Assembly: GCF_012910715.1 (NCBI RefSeq)
Contig: NZ_JABBHF010000003.1
Location: 372,001 to 436,000 of the forward strand
From: Flavivirga algicola
GTDB lineage: Bacteria > Bacteroidota > Bacteroidia > Flavobacteriales > Flavobacteriaceae
Reading direction: 5' to 3'
Length of the DNA: 64,000 nucleotides
Below the pieces are notes generated by a model. It was not told the DNA's origin. It saw only the letters and a list, made by a program, of their open reading frames with translations, and ran no database searches. This document shows positions 27,377-35,368 of this stretch, piece after piece. The first letter of the stretch is position 1. Every line of letters begins with the position of its first letter. Position numbers and translations under genes: made by a program.

Positions 27377-27702
27377 TAGCAACGATTGCAATTATTGCGC
27401 AAAAATTCCAATAAATAATAACCCTTTTTTTCTTTATAATAACATTATTCCGTTGTTTTTATAATAAGCAGGAGTATGAAGTGATTAAACGTAGGTTTGT
27501 TTTCTTGCAGGTCATTTAAATAATCTTTTGTTAATCTTTAGTTAAAACCCGTTTTTTGAAATCTAAAAAAAATGCTGGTGCGTAACTTATAATATAATAA
27601 CTATCAATAGTTTTAGACGTAAAGCTATAGGTATATTATGAACTTAACCTACAGGTTGATTCCTGCAAATTATTTTATTTTAATTTTTTAAATTTTATCA
27701 AA
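27377..27702. other. Intergenic region upstream of the small secreted protein
   Basis: 326 AT-rich bases with no ORF of note and no clear TAnnTTTG box. A small palindrome AACCT-AC-AGGTT is at 27646-27657. No RNA element was recognised, although a 5' leader is possible. Confidence 0.45.
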
Positions 27703-28074
27703 ATGAGAACAAAGTTTTTATTTATGTTATGTAGTTTTATGATGCTGTTTTTTACATTGTCAAGTTTTAAAACAGAAGTGCCTTTAAATGGAGTGCAATT
27801 GGTTATTCAAGATTCTAAGGAGGTTGATGCCGTTTATGATGGTCATGATGGTAGCGCCTATATTTTTACGGTTCAAAGTAATGGTGAAACCCATAAGTTG
27901 GCATTTCAGAAAATTGACGATGCTGTTTCAGGTAGTTTCGATTTAGGTTCACAAGCTTTGGTTGGCAAAAGTTTTAAGGTAACTTATACAACCGAAGTTG
28001 CATTAACGAAAGATGCAGATGGTAATGATGTTGAAACAGACGTTAATACGATTACCCAATTAGAAGAGTTGTAA
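27703..28074 (+). CDS. Small secreted protein, function unknown
   Basis: 123 residues with a Sec signal (MRTKFLFMLCSFMMLFFTLSSFKTE), then an acidic beta-rich domain (VYDGHDGSAYIFTVQSNGE, LAFQKIDDAVSG, ALVGKSFKVTYTTE). VGKSFK plus a hydrophobic strand also ends the 74-residue protein at 28794-29018, so the two could share a fold. A strong terminator follows within 30 bases, so it is probably a single-gene transcript. No enzyme motif. Confidence 0.8.
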   Translation: MRTKFLFMLCSFMMLFFTLSSFKTEVPLNGVQLVIQDSKEVDAVYDGHDGSAYIFTVQSNGETHKLAFQKIDDAVSGSFDLGSQALVGKSFKVTYTTEVALTKDADGNDVETDVNTITQLEEL

Positions 28075-28101
28075 ACAGCAATAATTAAGTATATACTTTT
28101 A

Positions 28102-28126
28102 GGCTGCCCTTTGGGCAGCCTTTTTT
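28102..28126 (+). terminator. Strong intrinsic terminator
   Basis: GGCTGCCC-TTT-GGGCAGCC (28102-28120) followed by six T. An 8-bp GC-rich stem with a T tract is a textbook rho-independent terminator for the small secreted protein gene. Confidence 0.93.
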
Positions 28127-28487
28127 ATGAACTCATCTAAAAAGTATTTTTTCTTTCTCTAAAATTTTCACAAAAAATAATATAAAAAAAACCTAAAATT
28201 AAATTTTTTATATTTCATTTGTAATAGCACTTAGCTAAACATTATGAAATGTGTTTACACGTTCGGGCTTTTGAAAATTAGGAAGTCAAATTCAAAAGTA
28301 GTTTGCTGGATAAACCACCGAATTTTAGAGCTAACTTCCGTTTATTCCAAAATATCTATTCTTAATAGATATACATCTGCTTTGTTTGTTTGTGAAAGAA
28401 AATTCCTAATAAATATTTATTTATTTCAAAAATTAATTTGTATATTAACAGTACCAATATATGTTAAAACTTAACCAATTTTAAAAA
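28127..28487. other. Gap before the small acidic protein genes
   Basis: 361 bases. A 76-codon plus-strand ORF (28244-28474) starts with ATG but has no recognisable domain, a basic/aromatic low-complexity composition and no partner, so it is not called. No repeat match or RNA gene was recognised. Confidence 0.45.
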
Positions 28488-28769
28488 ATGAAACGCATTA
28501 TTGTAGATTATCAAAAACTTAATAAAGATATTTTGAATCTTTTAGTTGAAAAATTCCCCGATGGATATGATGATGACCATATTATTTCGTTTAGAAATGC
28601 ACATAATGATTTAATTGAAGCTGTTGAAGTAAAAACTGATGATACTATCTATCTAGTTAAAGTAGGGACACGTTTAGCAAAAGCTATGGCAGACTTTGGG
28701 GACGAAGAAGATACTCCCAGTGTAAATCCTCCAGTACCAGATACAAATTTTGATAAAGAAGATAAATAA
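28488..28769 (+). CDS. Small acidic cytoplasmic protein, conserved-looking
   Basis: 93 residues. The N-terminal half folds plausibly as alpha/beta (IIVDYQKLNKDILNLLVEKF, then IISFRNAHNDLIEAVEVKT); the C-terminal 25 residues are Asp/Glu/Pro-rich and probably disordered (DFGDEEDTPSVNPPVPD). Flavobacterial genomes commonly carry similar short proteins of unknown function. It is followed 24 bases later by another small protein gene, suggesting a two-gene unit. Confidence 0.75.
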   Translation: MKRIIVDYQKLNKDILNLLVEKFPDGYDDDHIISFRNAHNDLIEAVEVKTDDTIYLVKVGTRLAKAMADFGDEEDTPSVNPPVPDTNFDKEDK

Positions 28770-28793
28770 ACGTATTTATTAAATTATTTGTAA

Positions 28794-29018
28794 ATGGAAA
28801 CAGCAATTTTTAAACATTATGAAGACGGCTATTACACGTTTTTATTTGATGATGGCGTACAGTTAGATTTTGAAGAGATTCATCCTAAAGCACTTTATCA
28901 TTATGACTTAAAAAATGATAATTCTTATGTTGGTAAATCTTTTAAGTTGTCGTTTATAGAAGTTTTTGATGATAGGGATCAGGCTCTTTATAGAATAGAA
29001 CGCTTAAAACTCGTTTGA
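28794..29018 (+). CDS. Small acidic beta-rich protein, function unknown
   Basis: 74 residues, no signal peptide: ETAIFKHYEDGYYTFLFDDG is followed by YVGKSFKLSFIEVFDD and a C-terminal basic strand. VGKSFKLSF matches the VGKSFKVTY segment of the secreted protein at 27703-28074. It overlaps the convergent glycosyltransferase gene by 31 bases. Same strand and tight spacing to the 93-residue gene. Confidence 0.72.
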   Translation: METAIFKHYEDGYYTFLFDDGVQLDFEEIHPKALYHYDLKNDNSYVGKSFKLSFIEVFDDRDQALYRIERLKLV

Positions 29019-30469
29019 GGCATTTCTTTTTTGATAAAGATTTCCCAAAAAAAGACACCATAAACAATCATATATTCTATACCAATAACCCAGAGGTTCT
29101 CTGATTTGTCTGCTTTATTAAGGTTTATATAAGCTAAATAACTTAGTATAATAACAAAACTCCAGACCACAGGGAACTTATATTTGGTGAAAATGGATAG
29201 TATTAAAAGGGTGGCTATATACCAGGGATGTACTGTAGTCGCAGTAAAGTAGTAAAATGATAGAACCAATAGCATAGCGGTTATAAGTTCGATATTTGTT
29301 TTGTTTTTTCTGAAAAAGGTCATTATTAAAACAAACAAAATAACTATTATTGGTGTTACCTTACCAATAATAGCAATTTCATTATAACCTCTAAATAAGT
29401 AACCTATTTCTCTGGCTAAATAATAAGCACTGGCATTAAACTCAAAATTTTGGAACCACAACCCAACCGTTTGGGCATAATTGTTTACAAATTCAGAGGA
29501 GTAAAAAGGCGCAAATAATAATAGAGTTGTAGTTATAACAATTGCGTAAAATGATATCAATTTTGTCATTCTGAACCATAGTGGAGAATCTTTTTTGGAA
29601 TCTTGAATATTGGCGTCAAGTATGGTTAAAGAAGGATTCGGGTTCTTGTCGTTTGGTTCATTCGAAATAAGGTACCCTTTTATAAACCACTGAAAAAACA
29701 GAGGCAAAAATATTAATGGAATTAACTTAACCGAAATCGACAAAGCTAAAACGACCGCAGCCCATTGCCATTTCCCAGAATATAATAAATATAAGCTCCA
29801 AATAAGAAAAAAGATCATAACACCTTCAAAGTGTAGATTTCCAGTAAGTTCAATAATTATAAACGGATTTAAAATATACCAAAAGATATTGTGTGCAGGA
29901 ATGTTTAATTTTTTCAGTAATTTCTTGCCAAAATAAAGGGTGCCAAAATCGGCAGCAATGATAAGTAAACGCATTACGATGGCAGACCCCAAAATGCTTT
30001 TGCCTGCAAATAAGCCAGCTATAAAGAAGCAAAGTTGATTTATGGGTGGGTAATTGGTAAAATGACTCGCATTCAAGTTCCCCATGCCCCCATATAATTC
30101 CTGAGCTTGGGCAACAGGGAATTCGCCTTTACCCATAAAAGATTCTACAGTGTAAAGGTATGGGTTAAAGCCTTCTAAAATCATACGACCATCCCATATA
30201 AAGCGATAAAAATCTTGTGATAAATTAGGTATAGCTAATATAAACACAGCTCGAAATCCAAAAGCGATCCATGTTAAAAAAGAGATGTTGTGCTTTAATA
30301 ATTGCACCAATTTATAAAATAGAAAAAACAATGCCGCGTATAGCATGATAAGCTTTGTGTAGTCCGTTCTGGTTAAATTATAAGCAAAGGAGGTGTAAAA
30401 TAAAAAGCACGAAACCACTAGCAATAAAGGTATCCTGTTTATTTTAAAAAAGGCAGAGTTTATAAGCAT
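28988..30469 (-). CDS. Polytopic GT-C-type glycosyltransferase (likely mannosyltransferase)
   Basis: 493 residues with about ten to twelve membrane helices. Near the first large loop it has LSQDFYRFIWDGRMILEG, the acidic-R-WDG pattern of polyprenol-phosphate-sugar dependent GT-C transferases, then NYPPINQ and a tail with YYFTATTVHPWYIATL. A DPM-like synthase (32121-32813) in the same gene cluster could supply the lipid-linked sugar. Donor and acceptor are not identified. A -7 box sits only five bases upstream of its ATG, so transcription could start almost at the start codon. Confidence 0.82.
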   Translation of the reverse strand: MLINSAFFKINRIPLLLVVSCFLFYTSFAYNLTRTDYTKLIMLYAALFFLFYKLVQLLKHNISFLTWIAFGFRAVFILAIPNLSQDFYRFIWDGRMILEGFNPYLYTVESFMGKGEFPVAQAQELYGGMGNLNASHFTNYPPINQLCFFIAGLFAGKSILGSAIVMRLLIIAADFGTLYFGKKLLKKLNIPAHNIFWYILNPFIIIELTGNLHFEGVMIFFLIWSLYLLYSGKWQWAAVVLALSISVKLIPLIFLPLFFQWFIKGYLISNEPNDKNPNPSLTILDANIQDSKKDSPLWFRMTKLISFYAIVITTTLLLFAPFYSSEFVNNYAQTVGLWFQNFEFNASAYYLAREIGYLFRGYNEIAIIGKVTPIIVILFVLIMTFFRKNKTNIELITAMLLVLSFYYFTATTVHPWYIATLLILSIFTKYKFPVVWSFVIILSYLAYINLNKADKSENLWVIGIEYMIVYGVFFWEIFIKKEMPQTSFKRSIL

Positions 30470-30473
30470 ATAC

Positions 30474-30481
30474 CAAATATA
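30474..30481 (-). promoter_or_regulatory. -7 box (TATATTTG) next to the GT-C gene start
   Basis: Reverse-strand TATATTTG ends five bases before ATG 30469, so the message would be leaderless or nearly so. No spaced TTG behind it. It suggests the GT-C gene is also transcribed apart from the GT2 genes 164 bases upstream. Confidence 0.35.
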
Positions 30482-30633
30482 AATATTATTTGTTGGTCGG
30501 TTTTAAGATAGATTTATTTGGGGAGCTTTAAATATTGTAAGAGCTAACACCAAAGTTAGGCGTTAAATGCACCAAAATATTTGGGTGTTGTATAGAGTAA
30601 CTTAATAATATCCAATAGAAAAACTAAGTGTTA

Positions 30634-32124
30634 CTATACTTTAGAAGTTAGCGATTTAATAAATACATAGCCAAAACCTAAAAATAACATCAAGTGAAAA
30701 GGAAAAAGTCCGAAGTCGCCACCTTGATCACCAACAATAAAAGCACTGTACATGCCAAAACCGAAGTAGGCCATAAGTAGTCCTTCAAAAATAACGTGTA
30801 CAGAGACTGTCTTTTTTATGTATTTGTTGTTTTTCCAACTGTCTTTTAATGTGTTGATGTTAAATTTTGGGGTTCTTATAAATTCACTCTTTTTTCCTAA
30901 ATGCCCTTCTAAAACAGCAATGGAGTTATGTAATGAGAAACCCATGGCTATGGAGAAAAATACAAAGAACATTCCGATGTAGCGAATAAAGTTTTTTATG
31001 CCACTACCATAAATGTTTTTGTACATGATCCAGTAACAAACAAAAAATATGATAGTACTAAGTACAAAGAAACTCATGACATAAAAATAAGGCTTTAAAT
31101 GTGCATATTCATTTTTTATGTATAGCATAGGAATACTTAGTATGGCTACTATTAAGATGTTTAAAAACATCGTGCTGTTAAGCAAATGCAATAGTCCGTG
31201 TACTTTTGTTTTAGGGGATATGTTTTGGTTTTTGAGTACCTTCCACATCATTTTTCTAAAGTTTTCGGCACCTCCCTTGTTCCATCGAAATTGTTGCGAA
31301 CGCGCTGCACTTATTACTACAGGAAGTTCGGCAGGGGTTTCCACATCTTCAAGGTATTTGAATTTCCAATTTTTTAATTGGGCACGGTAGCTTAAATCGA
31401 GATCTTCGGTTAGGGTGTCACCTTCCCAGTTACCAGCATCAATAATACATGCTTTGCGCCATACGCCAGCAGTACCATTAAAATTAATAAAATGCCCTTT
31501 ACTATTTCTGCCAACTTGTTCTAAGGTAAAATGAGCATCTAGAGCAAAGGCCTGAATTCTGGTAAGAATGGAATAATTACGATTAATATGCCCCCAGCGC
31601 GTTTGTACGACACCAATATTTTCATCCTTAAAATAAGGAACCGTACGTTTTAGCCAATCTTTTTTAGGGAGAAAATCAGAATCAAAAATAGCTATAAATT
31701 CACCTTTGGCGATTTCAAGCCCTTCTTTAAGGGCACCAGCTTTAAAACCACTGCGATCAGTTCTGGTAATATGCTTAATGTCTAATCCAGATGATTTTAA
31801 GTGTTCTATTTGTTGACGTGTGGTTTCTATGGTTTCATCTGTAGAATCATCTAAAACCTGTATTTCTAATTTATTTTTTGGATAATCTATATCTGCAATA
31901 TTATCTAACAGACGTTCCATGACATACATTTCGTTATAAACGGGCAGTTGTATGGTTACGTATGGGATTTCATCAGGGTTTGAAAGATCAAATTTAGAAC
32001 AATCATCAGATTTTTTTTGAGCACTGATGTAATTAAAAAGAAGATTTAATTGCGCCAATGCGTATAAAAATATAAGCAAAAGTGCAATGGTATATATTAT
32101 GATAACGATAGTATGGGAAATCAT
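30634..32124 (-). CDS. Cellulose-synthase-like processive glycosyltransferase (GT2)
   Basis: 496 residues: one N-terminal helix, a cytoplasmic GT-A domain and several C-terminal helices. Processive GT2 residues are present: LPVYNEMYVMERLLDNI, LDDSTDET, FDSDFLPKKDWL (DxD), TLTEDLDLSYR (TED) and QQFRWNKGGAE (QxxRW). The closest plant-type analogue by motif is CslA/CslC (glucomannan or beta-glucan), so it may make a beta-linked exopolysaccharide. It overlaps the DPM-like gene by four bases. Confidence 0.92.
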   Translation of the reverse strand: MISHTIVIIIYTIALLLIFLYALAQLNLLFNYISAQKKSDDCSKFDLSNPDEIPYVTIQLPVYNEMYVMERLLDNIADIDYPKNKLEIQVLDDSTDETIETTRQQIEHLKSSGLDIKHITRTDRSGFKAGALKEGLEIAKGEFIAIFDSDFLPKKDWLKRTVPYFKDENIGVVQTRWGHINRNYSILTRIQAFALDAHFTLEQVGRNSKGHFINFNGTAGVWRKACIIDAGNWEGDTLTEDLDLSYRAQLKNWKFKYLEDVETPAELPVVISAARSQQFRWNKGGAENFRKMMWKVLKNQNISPKTKVHGLLHLLNSTMFLNILIVAILSIPMLYIKNEYAHLKPYFYVMSFFVLSTIIFFVCYWIMYKNIYGSGIKNFIRYIGMFFVFFSIAMGFSLHNSIAVLEGHLGKKSEFIRTPKFNINTLKDSWKNNKYIKKTVSVHVIFEGLLMAYFGFGMYSAFIVGDQGGDFGLFPFHLMLFLGFGYVFIKSLTSKV

Positions 32125-32813
32125 TTTTTAATACTGTATTTAAAAATCCAACCTAAAATTTTTATGCCTGCAAATATAGCACCTTTTACCGTACCTGAAA
32201 CTTTTGAAACACCTATTCTGTTTCTATAATTAACTGGTATTTCAGTATATGTAAATTTTTGTTTTAATGCTTTTAATTGCATTTCTACTGTCCAACCATA
32301 CGTTTTGTCTTCCATGTTAAGTGCTAAAAGCTTCTCATATTTAATAGCTCTAAAAGGACCTAAATCTGTAAATTTTGCACGAAAAAACAATGTCATTAAA
32401 GTAGTTGCCAGCCAATTTCCAAAAATTTGCGGTATCGTCATGGCACCTTGTTCTCTAAGTCGCTTAACACGTGCACCAATTACAAAATCGATATTGTCAT
32501 TTATTATGGGAGCTACAATTTTAGTTAATTCTTCGGGGTAATCACTATAATCTCCATCTAAAAAAACAACAATGTCAGGCTTCTTTTCTTGATGTGCGAT
32601 ATAATCCATGCCTTTTAAACAAGCATAGCCATAACCTTTATTGGTTTCAGTTAAAACAGTTGCACCAGCTTTTCTTGCATTAACTTCTGTAGCATCAGTT
32701 GAGTTATTGCTAACTACAATAACTTCATCAACACTAGTTGGAATATCATTAATAACATGGGTGATCGATTCTGCTTCGTTATAAGCAGGTATGATAACTT
32801 TTATATGAGTCAT
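32121..32813 (-). CDS. DPM1-like GT2 glycosyltransferase
   Basis: 230 residues. GT-A fold with VIIPAYNEAESITHVI, FLDGDYSDYPEELTKIV (DxD-like) and TDLGPFRAIKYEKLL, which match dolichol-phosphate mannose synthase-like enzymes. It lacks the long C-terminal membrane region, apart from a hydrophobic end. It likely makes a polyprenyl-phosphate sugar in the cytoplasm. It is translationally coupled to both neighbours by four-base overlaps. Confidence 0.92.
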   Translation of the reverse strand: MTHIKVIIPAYNEAESITHVINDIPTSVDEVIVVSNNSTDATEVNARKAGATVLTETNKGYGYACLKGMDYIAHQEKKPDIVVFLDGDYSDYPEELTKIVAPIINDNIDFVIGARVKRLREQGAMTIPQIFGNWLATTLMTLFFRAKFTDLGPFRAIKYEKLLALNMEDKTYGWTVEMQLKALKQKFTYTEIPVNYRNRIGVSKVSGTVKGAIFAGIKILGWIFKYSIKK

Positions 32814-33364
32814 TGAAGATCAGATAGTTTATTTTCTTTCCTAAAGGACTTAAAATCTGTCCACTCCTTAATTTTTTTATCAGCTATGTATTTTCTTGCT
32901 GAAACCAATTTTTCATTTTTATACATCAAACAATAGCCATTTTTTTGATTGTCTTTTAATTGGCATTTATGATTGATTTTTTCCATGTCATCATAAAAAA
33001 TCCACCAACTATTTTTTTTCCCATTAATAAAATGACCTTCAGATTTTTTATTGCCGTTTTCGACGTAAAAGTACCAATATTTTATAGGTTTATCTTGCTG
33101 AAAATGACCTTCTTTTTCAACACGCCCATTTGAGTAGTAAAACGTCCAATATTTTACTTTCTGATTGTTGTGTATCCACCCTTCTGATTTAATATTCCCA
33201 TTGTCGTAATATGTTTTTTTATAGGACTTTTGGGCTGATGCTGATAAGGTGAAAAGGCAAATCATAGAAAAAATAAGAAGTGTATGTTTTCTCGTAAGGT
33301 AATTGAAAAAATGACTGTCAGTCCGAGCTTGTCGATGACTATTCTCGGTTATCAGAGTACTCAT
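32810..33364 (-). CDS. Secreted YwqK/MORN-like repeat protein
   Basis: 184 residues. Four MORN-like repeats (YYDNGNIKSEGWIHN, YYSNGRVEKEGHF, YVENGNKKSEGHF, then a worn copy) with WxFY strands, as in YwqK-family proteins. A signal-like stretch, KHTLLIFSMICLFTLSASAQ, begins only at about residue 26. The preceding residues (SHRQARTDSHFF) come from a dispersed intergenic repeat, so the real start may lie further in, though no good ATG precedes the signal. ATG 33364 overlaps the stop of a decayed GIY-YIG gene. It is first of the glycosyltransferase operon. Confidence 0.75.
   Translation of the reverse strand: MSTLITENSHRQARTDSHFFNYLTRKHTLLIFSMICLFTLSASAQKSYKKTYYDNGNIKSEGWIHNNQKVKYWTFYYSNGRVEKEGHFQQDKPIKYWYFYVENGNKKSEGHFINGKKNSWWIFYDDMEKINHKCQLKDNQKNGYCLMYKNEKLVSARKYIADKKIKEWTDFKSFRKENKLSDLQ
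33311..33340. repeat. Dispersed intergenic repeat, left copy
   Basis: GTCAGTCCGAGCTTGTCGA-type element, a degenerate form of repeats common in Flavobacteriaceae. Its core AGCTTGTCGA matches AGCCTGTCGA of the right copy at 33666-33690 in inverted orientation. It is read as coding in the N-terminus of the YwqK-like gene. Confidence 0.55.
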
Positions 33365-33655
33365 ATTCTGTATAATTTTTTAGAAAATTCGATTAAATCT
33401 TTCCAATTTTCATTAATTAATGCTTCTTTTTTTTCGTTGAGACCACCCTTTGATTTGTTTTTTAATTTTAATGGCTTCTGTGGGATTAGTAAATTGTAAA
33501 TACCATTTAAGCTTCATTGGTCGTCTTGAATGCGTATAACTATCTTTTTAATGACCAGGTTTGTGTTAATTAATTCTTTTTTCTAAATCATTGATCATGC
33601 CCATATAGTAGGTTTTGTCTGAACAGGGTAGTATGTAAACATAATAAAATTTCAT
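33361..33655 (-). pseudogene. Decayed GIY-YIG nuclease (URI family) gene
   Basis: Reading the minus strand from ATG 33655 gives MKFYYVYILPCSDKTYYMG, GMINDLEKRIN, SYTHSRRPMKLKWY, TEAIKIKKQIKGWSQRKK and, after one frame change, EALINENWKDLIEFSKKL. This is a full-length (about 97-residue) GIY-YIG single-domain protein of the YhbQ/URI type. It carries three lesions: in-frame TAA after RIN, in-frame TAA after HKPGH, and one extra A in an A8 run (33427-33434). Each could be a single-base change, so decay looks fairly recent. It is flanked by inverted copies of the dispersed repeat. No ORF caller would report it. Confidence 0.88.
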
Positions 33656-33769
33656 TCTATAAAATATGCTTCGACAGGCTTAGCATAACTGCGTAATTTC
33701 GATTTTTCATTTAGTTGATATATAATTTATCGAAATATAAAAAGCTCTTAATTGACACTGAAAACTTAT
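33656..33769. other. Short gap with repeat between pseudogene and ferredoxin-like gene
   Basis: Holds the right repeat copy at 33666-33690; the rest is AT-rich with nothing recognisable. Confidence 0.5.
33666..33690. repeat. Dispersed intergenic repeat, right copy
   Basis: GCTTCGACAGGCTTAGCATAA element. Its reverse complement shares the AGCCTGTCGA core with the copy at 33311-33340. The pair brackets the GIY-YIG pseudogene in inverted orientation. Confidence 0.6.
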
Positions 33770-35359
33770 TTACTTTTTGTTAACTAAATCCATTAAGTCC
33801 ACATCATTCCCTAGTAATATTTCGGTTGGATTGATGCGTCCTTCCATAGTGTCATTTTCTAATTTTAAAACCCCCCTTGGACATACTGCACTACAAATAC
33901 CGCAACCTACGCAACTAGAACGTACTATATTTTCTCCTTTTTGGGCATAAGCACGAACATCAATTCCCATTTCACAACTGTTAGAACAGTTACCGCATGA
34001 AATGCATTGTCCGCCGTTAGTTGTAATTCTAAATTTAGAGAATAATCGTTGCTGGAATCCTAATATGGCAGCCATGGGACAGCCAAAACGACACCAGGCT
34101 CTACTTCCTAAAATAGGATAAAACCCTGTGCCAATAACCCCAGAAAAGATAGAACCTATATAGATACCATAAGCAGAACGTAAATCACTCCCTTTTATAA
34201 AAAATACATTTTCGCTGGTGCCCGTAAAGTGCATAATTACTAATAAAGCTATAACAACAAAGTAACCTATAGCTCCATATTTGGCATCTTTACCAAGTTC
34301 ACGACGTTTAAAATACATGACACCCACAAAAATTAGGGTTAAGAACCCAACAACCAAACTTATAAATAGACCTTTAGTAAGCCAAAAGTTATTATGGTCA
34401 TAACCTAAATAAGTATATATCATGGCTACCGTCATAACTACAGAAAATACCAGTACTGTATGAATTAACCAACGTTCTAATTTCCAGGCAGACATTTTTT
34501 TAGAAGATAATTGTCTAAAAGAATCGCCCGCAGTTTCGGCTAACCCGCCACAACCACAAACCCAAGAGCAGTACCAACGTTTTCCATACTTATAGGTCAA
34601 TATGGGAGTGATGACAAAAATGGAAATGATACCAAATAATAAAAAACCTAATCCAATATTTCCATTGGAGAGAAATGCTTTTACCGACCATTCATCAAAA
34701 ATATAATAGTTAAGAGGCCACACGCTTTTTAAATCGTAATAAGGCAGGTCAGAATTCATAACATACATAAATTCTGGAATCAAAAAGGCAAAACCTAGTT
34801 GAAAAAACATGACAGAAACCGTTCGTAATTGCTGATATCTATTATGTCTGTATTTAAGTATGAATTTATACCCAAAAGCTAAAATGGCAACCGTATATAA
34901 TGTTCCGTAGACAAACCATTGGCTGGCATTTCTTCCACTTAAAAGGTTGCTTAAAGGGTCAAAAAGTGAAATCAAACCTGTGTTTTCTGCACCATCTTTC
35001 CCTAGTCCCAAATATTGAGGATAAAAATATAATACGATATAAAATGCTGTTAAAATAACACCCAAAATCCAACCCCAGATACCACGGGACGATATAGATT
35101 TAAACCAAACCCCATCATTTTTTATACCTTCTAATTTGGTTAAATAAGCGTCCCTCGAATAAATTATTGTCCCAATAACAATAAAGCCTAATGATAAAGT
35201 CAAGAATAATCCTTTGTTAGGGAAATTGGTGTTAAATAAGGCAAGTGCTAATATAAATAGCCCCAAAATACCAATCGCTAAAGCTACTTTTTGTTTGTTC
35301 GAAATGTCTACAGCGTCTGGTTTTGCCAAAGACATACTATGATTTAATTTATTGCTCAT
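33770..35359 (-). CDS. Polytopic 4Fe-4S ferredoxin-like membrane protein (NapH/NosR-like)
   Basis: 529 residues. About ten helices, with the NapH/NosR/CcoG-like cysteine segments WYCSWVCGCGGLAETAG and AWCRFGCPMAAILG at membrane faces. Two 4Fe-4S clusters follow near the C-terminus (QCISCGNCSNSCEMGI and SCVGCGICSAVCPRG). Such proteins pass electrons between the quinone pool and periplasmic or cytoplasmic partners. The FAD-dependent oxidoreductase nine bases upstream is the likely electron partner. Partner and pathway cannot be fixed from sequence. Confidence 0.88.
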   Translation of the reverse strand: MSNKLNHSMSLAKPDAVDISNKQKVALAIGILGLFILALALFNTNFPNKGLFLTLSLGFIVIGTIIYSRDAYLTKLEGIKNDGVWFKSISSRGIWGWILGVILTAFYIVLYFYPQYLGLGKDGAENTGLISLFDPLSNLLSGRNASQWFVYGTLYTVAILAFGYKFILKYRHNRYQQLRTVSVMFFQLGFAFLIPEFMYVMNSDLPYYDLKSVWPLNYYIFDEWSVKAFLSNGNIGLGFLLFGIISIFVITPILTYKYGKRWYCSWVCGCGGLAETAGDSFRQLSSKKMSAWKLERWLIHTVLVFSVVMTVAMIYTYLGYDHNNFWLTKGLFISLVVGFLTLIFVGVMYFKRRELGKDAKYGAIGYFVVIALLVIMHFTGTSENVFFIKGSDLRSAYGIYIGSIFSGVIGTGFYPILGSRAWCRFGCPMAAILGFQQRLFSKFRITTNGGQCISCGNCSNSCEMGIDVRAYAQKGENIVRSSCVGCGICSAVCPRGVLKLENDTMEGRINPTEILLGNDVDLMDLVNKK

Positions 35360-35368
35360 GATATATTT

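Noticed and set aside
28244-28474. 76-codon plus-strand ORF after the terminator
   Set aside because: No domain, hydrophobic and basic low-complexity sequence, no partner; could be a real orphan but unsupported.
33284-33499. Plus-strand ORF of 71 codons
   Set aside because: Antisense to the GIY-YIG pseudogene and the YwqK-like gene start; no own features.
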